A stretch of 7,254 bases of DNA. Origin: GCA-2861595 sp035536185 (lineage in GTDB: Bacteria > Actinomycetota > Acidimicrobiia > Acidimicrobiales > GCA-2861595). The stretch covers positions 1 to 7,254 of the forward strand of contig DATLOM010000023.1 in NCBI GenBank assembly GCA_035536185.1, given 5' to 3'. A model generated the notes under the pieces. It was not told where the DNA came from. It saw only the letters and a list, made by a program, of their open reading frames with translations, and made no database searches. The stretch's first letter is position 1. Each line of letters starts with the position of its first letter. Below, piece by piece: positions 1 through 6,578 of the stretch. A program made the position numbers and the translations under genes.

Positions 1-1
1 T

Positions 2-654
2 GACACGGTGGGGCCACTACGGCGGCGATCCAACCCAGAGCAGCTGGTCCGATTCTTCACCCTCAGCCCAGCTGACCTCAGGCGGGCCGACCGGGCCCGA
101 AGCCGCTCAAACCGCTTGGGCTACGTCGTACAGCTGGCAACCGTGCGGTTTCTGGGGGCGTTCCTGGCCGACCCGGCGGAAACGCCGGAGGTGGTGGTGA
201 GCCACCTGGCGGCGCAGGTAGACGCGGATCCGGCGAGCTGGGCCGACTAGGTCGCGTCTCGGGCAGGCTGGTGCACCAGGGGGCCATCCGTCGTGACTAC
301 GGCTACGCCGTGTTCGGTGCCGGGCAACGGCATGTGGCGTTCCTGCGCTGGCTGTGGGGTCGCGCCTGGACCGGCGACGACCCGCCGGCCTGCCTCGTCG
401 ACCTCGCCACGGGGTGGTTGGTCGAACACCAGGTGCTTCTTCCTGGGTTCAGCATCCTTCAGCGCCTGTGCACCAGTGCCCGCGAGCGTGCCGAGCACCG
501 GGCGTGGCGGCTCCTGGTCCGACAGCTCACGCCCGAACAGGCCCGCCGTCTCGAACGCCTCCTCGAAGTCGGCGACCAAGGCGTCGTCTCCGTCTCGGCC
601 GCCTCCCTGGGCGCGCCGAGGCTGGTCAGATCACCGCAACAGGGGCGTCTGTGA
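2..654 (+). pseudogene. Remnant of a Tn3-family transposase (N-terminal DUF4158-like region), frameshifted and truncated
   Basis: The first piece (from the window edge or GTG at 8, to the TAG at 248-250) carries signatures of the Tn3 transposase N-terminal region: PEQLVRFFTLSPADL, then SNRLGYVVQLATVRFLG. The second piece, in another frame from about 250, continues the same domain with SGRLVHQ, RRDYGYAVF, WLVEHQVLLPGFSILQRL and LTPEQARRLERLLEV. Restoring one base after position 249 would replace the TAG and join the two parts as Ala-Asp-Tyr-Gly-Arg-Val-Ser-Gly-Arg-Leu, so a one-base deletion explains both the stop and the frameshift. Similarity fades near 591, although the frame stays open to the TGA at 652-654. 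Full Tn3 transposases are roughly 1000 residues with a C-terminal DDE catalytic domain; only about 195 residues remain, so it cannot be active. The last bases run convergently into the 3' end of the MFS gene. The 5' end may extend beyond the window. Confidence 0.85.
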
Positions 655-1858
655 CGGTCTCGGCCCGCTGGTGGCGCACGGTCCGGGGTGCGGCCAGCCA
701 CAACGCCACCGCCATGACCCCGGCACATCCGGTGGCGACGGAGAAGGTCAGGCCGTACCCGCCCGTGCGGTCGAAGACCAACCCGCCGAGCCACGTCGCC
801 GAGGCGGCGCCCACGGTGGCGGCGATCTGGATGAGGCCTACCACCCGGCCCAGGCCGGCCCCGGCGAAGAGGTCGCCCATAGCGGCGCTGCGGCACCCGA
901 TGGCTCCCCCGATGGCAACTCCGAGCGTCACCGCCACCCCACCGACGGCCCAGGTCGGTGGCAGCTGCCAGAGGAGAGCCAGCCCCAGCGCGTAGAGAAG
1001 CGCGGCCGTGAGGGCCAGCGGCTCGCGCCCGACCCGGTCGGAGAGCACGCCGGTCCCCAGCTGCCCGGCGAAGTAACCCACCGAGGCGAGCCCAAGCATG
1101 AAGCTCGCCCCCGACTCGGTGTAGCCGACCGTGAGGAGATAGGGCACCATGTGCTGGAAGACGACGAAGTCGAGCACGCCGGCTGCTATCGCCGTCAAGG
1201 CCAGGAACCAGAAGGCGGGCCGTCGGAACGGCGCTCTGGGCGAGCTCGCGAGCTCCTCCCCCTCGGCTCCGGGGGCGACCGCCGCCGCTACCTCGGTCCG
1301 CTCCGTCCTCTGGAAGCCGATGCCGACCAGGATCCCGACGGCGGCGGCCACGAGATAGGCACTTCGCCACCCCGCCCCCTGCACGACGATCCCGAGGAGG
1401 CTGAAGAGAAGCAGGTTTCCGACGCCGACACAGGCGAAGGCCAGGCCGAGGGCCTTGCCGCGGTCCACCTCGTAGTGCCCGGTCACCATGACCTGGCTGG
1501 CAACGATGAGCGCGGTGGTGGCCGGGCCGATCAGCAGGACGTAAACCCCGTACAGCTGCCAGGGGGCGACGACCGCAGCGCAGGACGCGAGCCCGGTGGC
1601 GAGGAGAGGAAAGGCGGTTAGGATCACCCGACGTGAGCCGCAACGGTCGACGATTCGACCTGCGCTCGGCGCCCAACCGGCGCAGGCCAGCAGGTAGACC
1701 GAGTACATCGCGGATGAATCGCCGCGGTTGATGCCGAGGTCGCGGGCTAGCGACACCGAGAACAGCGAGAAGCCCTCGACTACGCCGAAGACGGTGCCGA
1801 GGACCAAGCCGGCGAGCAGGGCCACGCGCCAGTGCGCTAGCCGAGCCCGTCGCGTCAT
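626..1858 (-). CDS. MFS transporter, 12-TM, monocarboxylate/OFA-like; probable exporter of the cluster product
   Basis: A 410-residue protein with the hydrophobic pattern of a 12-helix major facilitator, the usual length for the superfamily. The typical motif-A loop between TM2 and TM3 is seen as GRIVDRCGSRR (67-77), and its weaker C-terminal counterpart as GVLSDRVGR (270-278). A polar, Glu/Ala/Pro-rich central loop (about 184-212) separates the two six-helix halves. The general appearance recalls the monocarboxylate/oxalate-formate antiporter branch; the substrate cannot be read from sequence. The chosen ATG (1858) overlaps the TGA of the upstream gene in an ATGA tetranucleotide, and TM1 follows at once, so the longer frame back to 1960 is not needed. 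No strong Shine-Dalgarno precedes it, which suggests translational coupling. As the last gene of a biosynthetic operon it is most simply an exporter or self-protection pump, but uptake of a precursor cannot be excluded. Confidence 0.9.
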   Translation of the reverse strand: MTRRARLAHWRVALLAGLVLGTVFGVVEGFSLFSVSLARDLGINRGDSSAMYSVYLLACAGWAPSAGRIVDRCGSRRVILTAFPLLATGLASCAAVVAPWQLYGVYVLLIGPATTALIVASQVMVTGHYEVDRGKALGLAFACVGVGNLLLFSLLGIVVQGAGWRSAYLVAAAVGILVGIGFQRTERTEVAAAVAPGAEGEELASSPRAPFRRPAFWFLALTAIAAGVLDFVVFQHMVPYLLTVGYTESGASFMLGLASVGYFAGQLGTGVLSDRVGREPLALTAALLYALGLALLWQLPPTWAVGGVAVTLGVAIGGAIGCRSAAMGDLFAGAGLGRVVGLIQIAATVGAASATWLGGLVFDRTGGYGLTFSVATGCAGVMAVALWLAAPRTVRHQRAETVTDAPVAVI

Positions 1859-3024
1859 GCCACCGGGACCGGGGCGAAGCGCGCGTCCCCGAGGAGCGAC
1901 TCGGGGACGTCGAGCCCGTTGCTCCGGTAGGCTTCGGCGATGCGCCAGCGTGTGCGGCACGCGGCCTCGAGCTCGGGCACGCCGGTGAGCAGCAGCTCGG
2001 CCCCCTGGTCGTTGCGGGCACGAAACCAGGACACGAGCAGTTGCGGATGGAAGCCCATCCTCGTTTTGAAGCCGTACATGCTCCGTCCCATCTCGATGCG
2101 GCGGACGGCCAGCCTCTCGGCCAAGGCCAGCGTCTGTGCGTACAACGCGTGGTAGGTGCCGAACTCCTTGTTGTGCTCGTAGTCGAGGCCGGCGATCCAG
2201 GCGTAGAGGACGTCGTCGAACTGCAGCAGGACGAAGCCGCCGAGCAGCCGCTCGTCGCGCCAGACGGACAGGAAGTGGACGTTGCCGTCGAGGTTGCGGA
2301 AGATGCTGCGCAGGCTGTGCGGGGGGTTGATGCTCGGAATTCCGTGGCGGGCGCAGACGTCCTCGACCAGCTTCGCGAACGCCTCTATGCTCCCCTCTTC
2401 AACCCCTTGTCGCACCTCGGCCCCGAGCTTCTCGGCCTTGCCGGCCAGCCGCCGGAACTCGCGGCGAAGCTTGGCGGTGCGGAGCGTGTCCAGGTGCGCC
2501 TGGGCGCTGCCGGCGAAGTCGACGCCGCTGGTGGCCTCGGTGTAGATGGGAGTGAAGCCGCGAAGGGCCAGCTCGGGCCCTAGGGGATCCTGCTCGGGGA
2601 CACCCGGGAAGCCGTAGAAGGGTGCGTCGATCTCGCCGGCGACGTCGTGCATCGTCGCCACGAGGCTGTCCGCGATCTGGTCGGCGGGCTCCAGGGAGAG
2701 GACCCCGTTGAAGTAGGAGTACCACGAGTGTCCCACCAGCATCGGTGTGCGCAGGATCGGATGATCGAAGCCGTAGTCGGGCCCGTAGCCCGTGTAGTGG
2801 GGATCCTCAGCCACGTGGTACATCGGCGCGACAGCCCGCAGCTGGCCGCCCTTTCTCAGCAAGAGGTGCCGCGTGTGAAACAGCGGGGCCGGGGGCGCCT
2901 CCTCGTACGACATGAGCCAGCGGTGCGACTGGAAGACCGACCCGCCGCAGCCCCTGACGACTGCGTCCCACTCGTCGCGCGCGACACTGCGAATCGAGTC
3001 GATGACCTCCCAGCGGTCCTTCAC
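1855..3024 (-). CDS. FemAB/BioF2-like GNAT-fold acyltransferase or aminoacyltransferase
   Basis: A 389-residue protein that I read as a member of the GNAT-fold, FemAB-like group (Acetyltransf_6/BioF2-like). The N-terminal part has the usual 'W..vv......FQSHRWL' entry (19-37). A basic helical stretch at 178-200 (LRTAKLRREFRRLAGKAEK) resembles the segment joining the two lobes. The C-terminal lobe has GGFVLLQFDDVLYAWIAGLD (262-281) and the diagnostic end MGRSMYGFKTRMGFHPQLL (312-330), matching the family pattern 'GRS...y.FK..wGf.p..l'. Members acylate or aminoacylate amines; FemX-type enzymes use aminoacyl-tRNA, and some work in natural-product pathways (for example PacB in pacidamycin biosynthesis). 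Here it may add a second acyl or amino-acid unit to the ligase product; the donor is unknown. The GTG start at 3024 overlaps the preceding TGA as GTGA and has GAGGG about six bases upstream. It overlaps the MFS gene by four bases. Confidence 0.82.
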   Translation of the reverse strand: MKDRWEVIDSIRSVARDEWDAVVRGCGGSVFQSHRWLMSYEEAPPAPLFHTRHLLLRKGGQLRAVAPMYHVAEDPHYTGYGPDYGFDHPILRTPMLVGHSWYSYFNGVLSLEPADQIADSLVATMHDVAGEIDAPFYGFPGVPEQDPLGPELALRGFTPIYTEATSGVDFAGSAQAHLDTLRTAKLRREFRRLAGKAEKLGAEVRQGVEEGSIEAFAKLVEDVCARHGIPSINPPHSLRSIFRNLDGNVHFLSVWRDERLLGGFVLLQFDDVLYAWIAGLDYEHNKEFGTYHALYAQTLALAERLAVRRIEMGRSMYGFKTRMGFHPQLLVSWFRARNDQGAELLLTGVPELEAACRTRWRIAEAYRSNGLDVPESLLGDARFAPVPVA

Positions 3025-4442
3025 CCAAGCCCTCTTGTCTGCTCCGCGTCCACGTTCGAATGGGTGAGCATCCTACGCCGCTCCATTACGTGGGCCAGCA
3101 TGGCCACGGCCAGGGCCATGCCGGCCAGCTCCGTGGGCCGCTCGTCGCAGTCGGCCGGTAGCACGATCCTGGCCGCCTCCAGGGAGGTGACCCCGTCCTG
3201 CAGCGCAGCGCCGAGCTCGGGTATCCTCCGCAGCGTCGTCGCCGCGCTCGACTCGCCATGCACCGACCAGAACTCGTCCGGCATGTACCGCAGCCAGCGA
3301 ACGTAGGTCGGGATCAGCTCAGCCGGGTCGACCCCTACCCCGGACCCGCGGTAGCGGCGGCCGAAGGTGATGCCGGGATGGTGCTGGGAGTGGTGGATCC
3401 CGGGGCTGCCGGAGCGGAGGACGCTGAGGTTCGAGCAGTGGAAGTGGTCCACGCCGGAGATGGCGCGCGCCGCCGCCATCTCTCCGTAGACCTCGACGGC
3501 GCGGCGACCGCCTAGCGTGGCGACTCGTTCGGCCGTGATCGCGTCGCGGACCATAGCGGGGACGGCGGAGTCCGTCACCACCCTCACCTCGTAGCCGACG
3601 AACACCATGGCCAGCTCTTCCAGGGCGGAGGGCCCGGCCGGCGGGCCCAGCGACTGGAAGCGCATCAGTAACGTGTCACACCTGCTCTGGCCGGCGAACC
3701 AGCGCCACAGGGTGCGGATGAGCCGGAGGCCGTCGGGTCCACCGTTGCCTGCGGCCGGGTAAGGCATCCCATTAGGAATCGGGACCCCCGGCAGGTTCGC
3801 GATCACCGTGTCGAAGTGCCGCCCGTCGCCGAGCTCGCGGAAGTCGACGACCTCGACATGAACACTCTTGCCGACCCCGTTGAGCTCGGCCGTTGCGCCG
3901 GTGCTCTCCCGGGCGGCGTCGAGCACGTCGACGGCCAGCACGTCGTCGGCCGAGCGAGCCGCGGCCACGGTGGAGATGCCGGAGCCGCTCCCGACGTCAA
4001 GGACCCGCCCGGCCGGCGCCGCCTCAAGGACGAACGCCATGAACCGCAAGGAGTCCTCACCCAGGTGGATCGCCGCCTCGGTGTTCCCGTACTCGCGGTC
4101 GGCCACGGCGAGCAGCCCTTGGGACGCTGACACCTGCCACCTGCCGGGCCGCACCTCTTCCCCGTCGTGGCGGCAGAGCCCAGCGGCGCTCAGGACCTCG
4201 AGGACGGGCTCGCCGAGCATCGACCTCAGCACGGGCTGCCCTAGGTGCAGCAGTCGGAACAGGGCCGCAGAGTCGGCGTTGCCTCCCGTGACCGCCAGCG
4301 CGTCGTCGCCGGCCTCCGCCGACGTCCACGGCTCCCAGGTGTTGAGAAGCAGTGATCTCGCAGCTTGCACCTGACCGGCCAACCCGTGACGACGCAGGAC
4401 CGAACCGGCCTCCGCCGTCGGCGACGACACCGCGTCAGGCAT
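3021..4442 (-). CDS. HemK/RlmG-like SAM-dependent methyltransferase with N-terminal winged-helix-like and long C-terminal domains
   Basis: A 473-residue class I methyltransferase. Residues 57-115 (LFRLLHLGQPVL...AAGLC...VSASQGLLAVADREYG) resemble the winged-helix-like N-terminal domain of actinobacterial HemK-like methyltransferases. The Rossmann core has motif I VLDVGSGSGIS (147-157), the ribose-binding acidic residue Asp172 (AVDVLDAA), Asp200 after the next strand, and motif IV as ANLPGVP (215-221). The following GNGGPDGLRLIR (232-243) matches the 'gG.dGl..ir' segment after NPPY in HemK/PrmC and rRNA N-methyltransferases. Motif IV is NLPG rather than NPPY, so the target is not simply release factor or rRNA; N-methylation of an amide or amine is a reasonable guess. 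About 180 further residues (295-473) are unrecognised and include a His/Cys-rich segment (His333, His335, Cys336, His350, His351, His354, His355). The ATG lies inside the end of the oxygenase gene (8-bp overlap) with little Shine-Dalgarno. The 3' end overlaps the next gene by four bases. Confidence 0.85.
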   Translation of the reverse strand: MPDAVSSPTAEAGSVLRRHGLAGQVQAARSLLLNTWEPWTSAEAGDDALAVTGGNADSAALFRLLHLGQPVLRSMLGEPVLEVLSAAGLCRHDGEEVRPGRWQVSASQGLLAVADREYGNTEAAIHLGEDSLRFMAFVLEAAPAGRVLDVGSGSGISTVAAARSADDVLAVDVLDAARESTGATAELNGVGKSVHVEVVDFRELGDGRHFDTVIANLPGVPIPNGMPYPAAGNGGPDGLRLIRTLWRWFAGQSRCDTLLMRFQSLGPPAGPSALEELAMVFVGYEVRVVTDSAVPAMVRDAITAERVATLGGRRAVEVYGEMAAARAISGVDHFHCSNLSVLRSGSPGIHHSQHHPGITFGRRYRGSGVGVDPAELIPTYVRWLRYMPDEFWSVHGESSAATTLRRIPELGAALQDGVTSLEAARIVLPADCDERPTELAGMALAVAMLAHVMERRRMLTHSNVDAEQTRGLG

Positions 4443-5202
4443 AGTGCCGCGCGTGGGACTCCGAGTAGAGCGCCTCCATGCTCTCGTGGTTCACCTCTCG
4501 CCGGAGGTCGTCCTCGGTGGCGAAGCTGTAGCAGACGATCATCCGCTCGGCGTCCTCCCTGAGCGGCGACACGCGGTGGAGCGCGGTGTCGGCCTTCAGC
4601 AGGTAGGCGTTGCCGACCTCAGGGTGTCGGCGGGTGACGGGGTGGGAGGCCACGATCTCATCCGTCCTCGGGTCGTCCTGGTCCCACGGCACCCGCTTGA
4701 TGTACTCAAGGCTGCCGCCGTTGAGCTCGTCCGGCATCTTGAAGATCCAGACGAGCGCCCACGTGTAGTCGTCCCAGTGCCAGCCGTGGACGTCGCCGGC
4801 CTGGTGGAGTCGGGCCGCGATGAACTCCTCCGGCACGTACGGGACCGGCAACACCCTTTCGCCTACGACTTGCTCCAATAGATCGTAAAGTTCCGGCGAC
4901 CGGAAGACCTCTGGGATGACCGTGGTGTTCGTTGCCAGGACGTCGCGGTCAATGTTGGTGTACCGCCGGGGCGTGTTGCCGCTCTGGCGGACGATGAGGT
5001 CCCGTCGGCGGGCGTGCTTGTCGAAGGCTTCCTCCAGTTCGCCCGCAGCCAGGGCCCACAGGCCCTCTGGAAGGAACCCGGAGATCTCCGCGTAGTCGTC
5101 CTCGCGGTAGGAGCGATGCAGAGCAGGCAGCTGCTCCCTCAGTTCCCGGGAGGCGAAATGCCGCCCGATGGCGTCCTGTAGATCCCTGTCTAACTGCGTC
5201 AT
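4435..5202 (-). CDS. Fe(II)/2-oxoglutarate-dependent oxygenase of the BesD-like amino-acid halogenase/hydroxylase family; predicted hydroxylase
   Basis: A 255-residue protein. The facial triad is His142-Trp-Asp144 (in GDVHGWHWDDYTWALVWIF) with distal His209 (ADTALHRVSPL) and 2-oxoglutarate-binding Arg220 (ERMIVCYSF). Size, sequence feel and the 67-residue spacing between the two His ligands match the BesD lysine halogenase family. Using BesD numbering from memory, a constant +5 offset places R74/R79, E120/E125, H134/H139, H137/H142, D140/D145, H204/H209 and R215/R220 together, while BesD Gly139 (the open chloride site) is Asp144 here. An intact HxD...H triad predicts hydroxylation or another oxygenation, not halogenation, probably on a free amino acid. 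BesD N219 and T221 correspond to Cys224 and Ser226, so the substrate may differ from lysine. The ATG at 5202 has AAAGGAG seven bases upstream (5210-5216); the frame is open back to 5667, but that extension is low-complexity and overlaps the ligase. The 3' end overlaps the methyltransferase start. Confidence 0.88.
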   Translation of the reverse strand: MTQLDRDLQDAIGRHFASRELREQLPALHRSYREDDYAEISGFLPEGLWALAAGELEEAFDKHARRRDLIVRQSGNTPRRYTNIDRDVLATNTTVIPEVFRSPELYDLLEQVVGERVLPVPYVPEEFIAARLHQAGDVHGWHWDDYTWALVWIFKMPDELNGGSLEYIKRVPWDQDDPRTDEIVASHPVTRRHPEVGNAYLLKADTALHRVSPLREDAERMIVCYSFATEDDLRREVNHESMEALYSESHARHYA

Positions 5203-5230
5203 TTTACCGCTCCTTTGCCGAGGGTGTTGC

Positions 5231-5253
5231 AAAAATCCGGGCGGGCGCCGCCC
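5231..5253 (-). terminator. Terminator-like hairpin plus T-tract between ligase and oxygenase genes
   Basis: Read on the minus strand, GGGCGG-CGC-CCGCCC (5253-5239) forms a perfect 6-bp GC stem with a 3-nt loop. GGA then five consecutive T (5235-5231) follow. It lies in the 107-bp gap between the ligase stop and the oxygenase start, 14 bases before the oxygenase Shine-Dalgarno. A second small stem (CAGGC/GCCTG, 5293-5277) sits just after the ligase stop. The short T-tract and 3-nt offset suggest partial termination or attenuation rather than a complete stop; activity is inferred. Confidence 0.5.
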
Positions 5254-5309
5254 ACCGAGTGTCGAGAGGGAAGATCCAGGCTGGCAGCGCCTGCTGGAAA
5301 TCAGGACGG

Positions 5310-6578
5310 TCAAGCCGGCTGGTGCAGGGGCTTTCCCGTCAGGCGGAGGCCGCCGGAGACCTCGTCTAGGCGTTCCTGGCAGACCCGCTCCGTCGGGCCC
5401 ACGACGATCGCGAAGCCGGCGCGGTCGAGGAAGCCGCGCGGAGGAAGCCGAAGCTCCTGGCCCGGGCGGGCCTCGCAGCAGAACTGGTGGAGCCACGGCT
5501 GGTTTAGCGCATCCTCCTGCAACTCGAAGGACGAGAGCTCCAGGTCGTGTGGAGGGTAGAAGAAGCGGACCGCCGCCGCCCGGCGCTCCACCGCAGGAGG
5601 CAGTGGTGCGGCGCCGTCCCGGGTGAGGGCGGCGCCGTCCCGGGTGAGGGCGGCGGCGGCCAGGCACGTCTGGTCCAACCCCGTTGTCAACCGCACGAGC
5701 AGCGGGATGAGGTCCCCGGCCGGGCGAGCAGCGAGCTCGATCACACGGGGGCCCCGGCTGGTCAGCCGCAGCTCAGTGTGAGTGCCGCCCCACCGGACGC
5801 CGAGGGCGGCGTGGGCGGCGATGGCGACGCCGATGATGGCCTCCTGCTCCGGCAACGGCTCACCCGGCGCCACAGTGTGGCCGATCTCCTCGAAGTAGGG
5901 CGCAGGACCGAGTGCCTTCCGGGTCACGGCCAGCACCTGCACTGAACCGTTCCACACGACGGACTCGACGCTCACCTCGGGACCGTCGAGGTACTCCTCG
6001 ACCAGCATCGCGCTCGTGGACGCTCCGTAGGTGCCGTGCGAGGCGCTGCGGCTCTCGGCGAACCGACCTGCGAGGTCGTCGGGATGGTCGACCCGAACGA
6101 CGCCGATGCTCCCCGCCAGGGCGCTCGGCTTCAGGACGACCGGATAGCCGAGAGCGCTGGCCGCAGCCGTCGCACCCGCCACGTCGACCACGGGGATGCT
6201 CCTGGCCGACGGAACCGCCGCCGCTGCCAGGGCCTTGCGCATCGACGCCTTGTCGCGACATCGCCGGGCCGCGCCCGGATCGTTGTGCGGCAGACCCAGG
6301 CGCATGGCGACCTCGGCGGCCGCCTCGACACAAAATTCGTCGTAGGTCAGAACCCCGTCGACCCGTAGCTCCAGTGAGCCGAGGGCCTCGAGGACGGCAT
6401 CAGGATCGTGGCACTCGACGCAGAGCACCCGGTGCACGACGGCCGCTTGCCCGTCGGTGGGGCCTTGGTCGATCAGAATCACCCGGTATTGTTGTGAGAG
6501 CGCCCTCAGGGCGTATCCCCGATAGTCAGGATCACCGGCACCGAGCAGCACGAGAGTGGGGACTTTGTCAGATTGCAC
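5310..6578 (-). CDS. ATP-grasp carboxylate-amine ligase (L-amino-acid ligase/BacD-like)
   Basis: A 422-residue enzyme, the usual length for L-amino-acid ligases, expected to activate a carboxylate with ATP as an acyl phosphate and couple it to an amine, giving a dipeptide or amide. The N-terminal Rossmann-like preATP-grasp region starts TLVLLGAGDPDYRGYALRAL. ATP-grasp elements follow: RDKASMRKAL (108-117), the P-loop-like PVVLKPSALAGSIGV (146-160, Lys150), the adenine-hinge VEEYLDGPEVSVES (193-206), FEEIGHTVAPG (229-239), and the metal-binding pair in THTELRL (266-272, Glu269) and VIELAARPAGDLIP (279-292, Glu281). The last is ELAARPAGD where many relatives have E-I-N-x-R-x-G-G. The GTG start is supported by AAGAAGGA (6584-6591) five bases upstream. 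A 7-residue duplication (ALTRDGA twice, 310-323) lies in the C-terminal part. It is the first gene of the operon and probably forms the core scaffold; the amino-acid substrates cannot be read from sequence. Confidence 0.9.
   Translation of the reverse strand: MQSDKVPTLVLLGAGDPDYRGYALRALSQQYRVILIDQGPTDGQAAVVHRVLCVECHDPDAVLEALGSLELRVDGVLTYDEFCVEAAAEVAMRLGLPHNDPGAARRCRDKASMRKALAAAAVPSARSIPVVDVAGATAAASALGYPVVLKPSALAGSIGVVRVDHPDDLAGRFAESRSASHGTYGASTSAMLVEEYLDGPEVSVESVVWNGSVQVLAVTRKALGPAPYFEEIGHTVAPGEPLPEQEAIIGVAIAAHAALGVRWGGTHTELRLTSRGPRVIELAARPAGDLIPLLVRLTTGLDQTCLAAAALTRDGAALTRDGAAPLPPAVERRAAAVRFFYPPHDLELSSFELQEDALNQPWLHQFCCEARPGQELRLPPRGFLDRAGFAIVVGPTERVCQERLDEVSGGLRLTGKPLHQPA
5608..5655. repeat. 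In-frame 21-bp tandem duplication inside the ligase gene
   Basis: A perfect period-21 repeat runs over 48 bases (about 2.3 copies; full units at 5611-5631 and 5632-5652). Being a multiple of three, it duplicates seven residues (Ala-Leu-Thr-Arg-Asp-Gly-Ala) without breaking the frame. It falls after the catalytic ATP-grasp motifs, in what looks like a linker to the C-terminal subdomain. Perfect identity of the copies suggests a recent slippage or duplication event. Confidence 0.93.

Noticed and set aside
594..620. Terminator for the operon just past the MFS stop (CTCGGC/GCCGAG stem)
   Set aside because: A 6-bp stem with a 15-nt loop and no T-tract, located in degenerate transposase coding sequence; not convincing.
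293..1621. Long plus-strand frame (442 codons) antisense to the MFS gene
   Set aside because: The translation is low-complexity (Pro/Gly/Arg/Glu-rich) with no family resemblance; the minus-strand MFS protein has clear motifs and membrane helices.
1859..1960. N-terminal extension of the MFS protein by 34 residues
   Set aside because: Extra residues are Arg/Pro-rich and hydrophilic, and the ATGA overlap at 1855-1858 gives a natural coupled start.
459..2021. Longest minus-strand frame (520 codons) overlapping the MFS gene
   Set aside because: Arg/Pro-rich shadow of the MFS gene in another frame, as expected in high-GC DNA.
4435..5202. Calling the oxygenase a halogenase because of its BesD-like appearance
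   Set aside because: Halogenases of this type need Gly or Ala in place of the metal-binding Asp; here Asp144 is present.
5203..5667. N-terminal extension of the oxygenase by 155 codons
   Set aside because: The extension is Pro/Arg/Gly-rich, overlaps the ligase on the same strand in another frame, and a strong Shine-Dalgarno sits right before the ATG at 5202.
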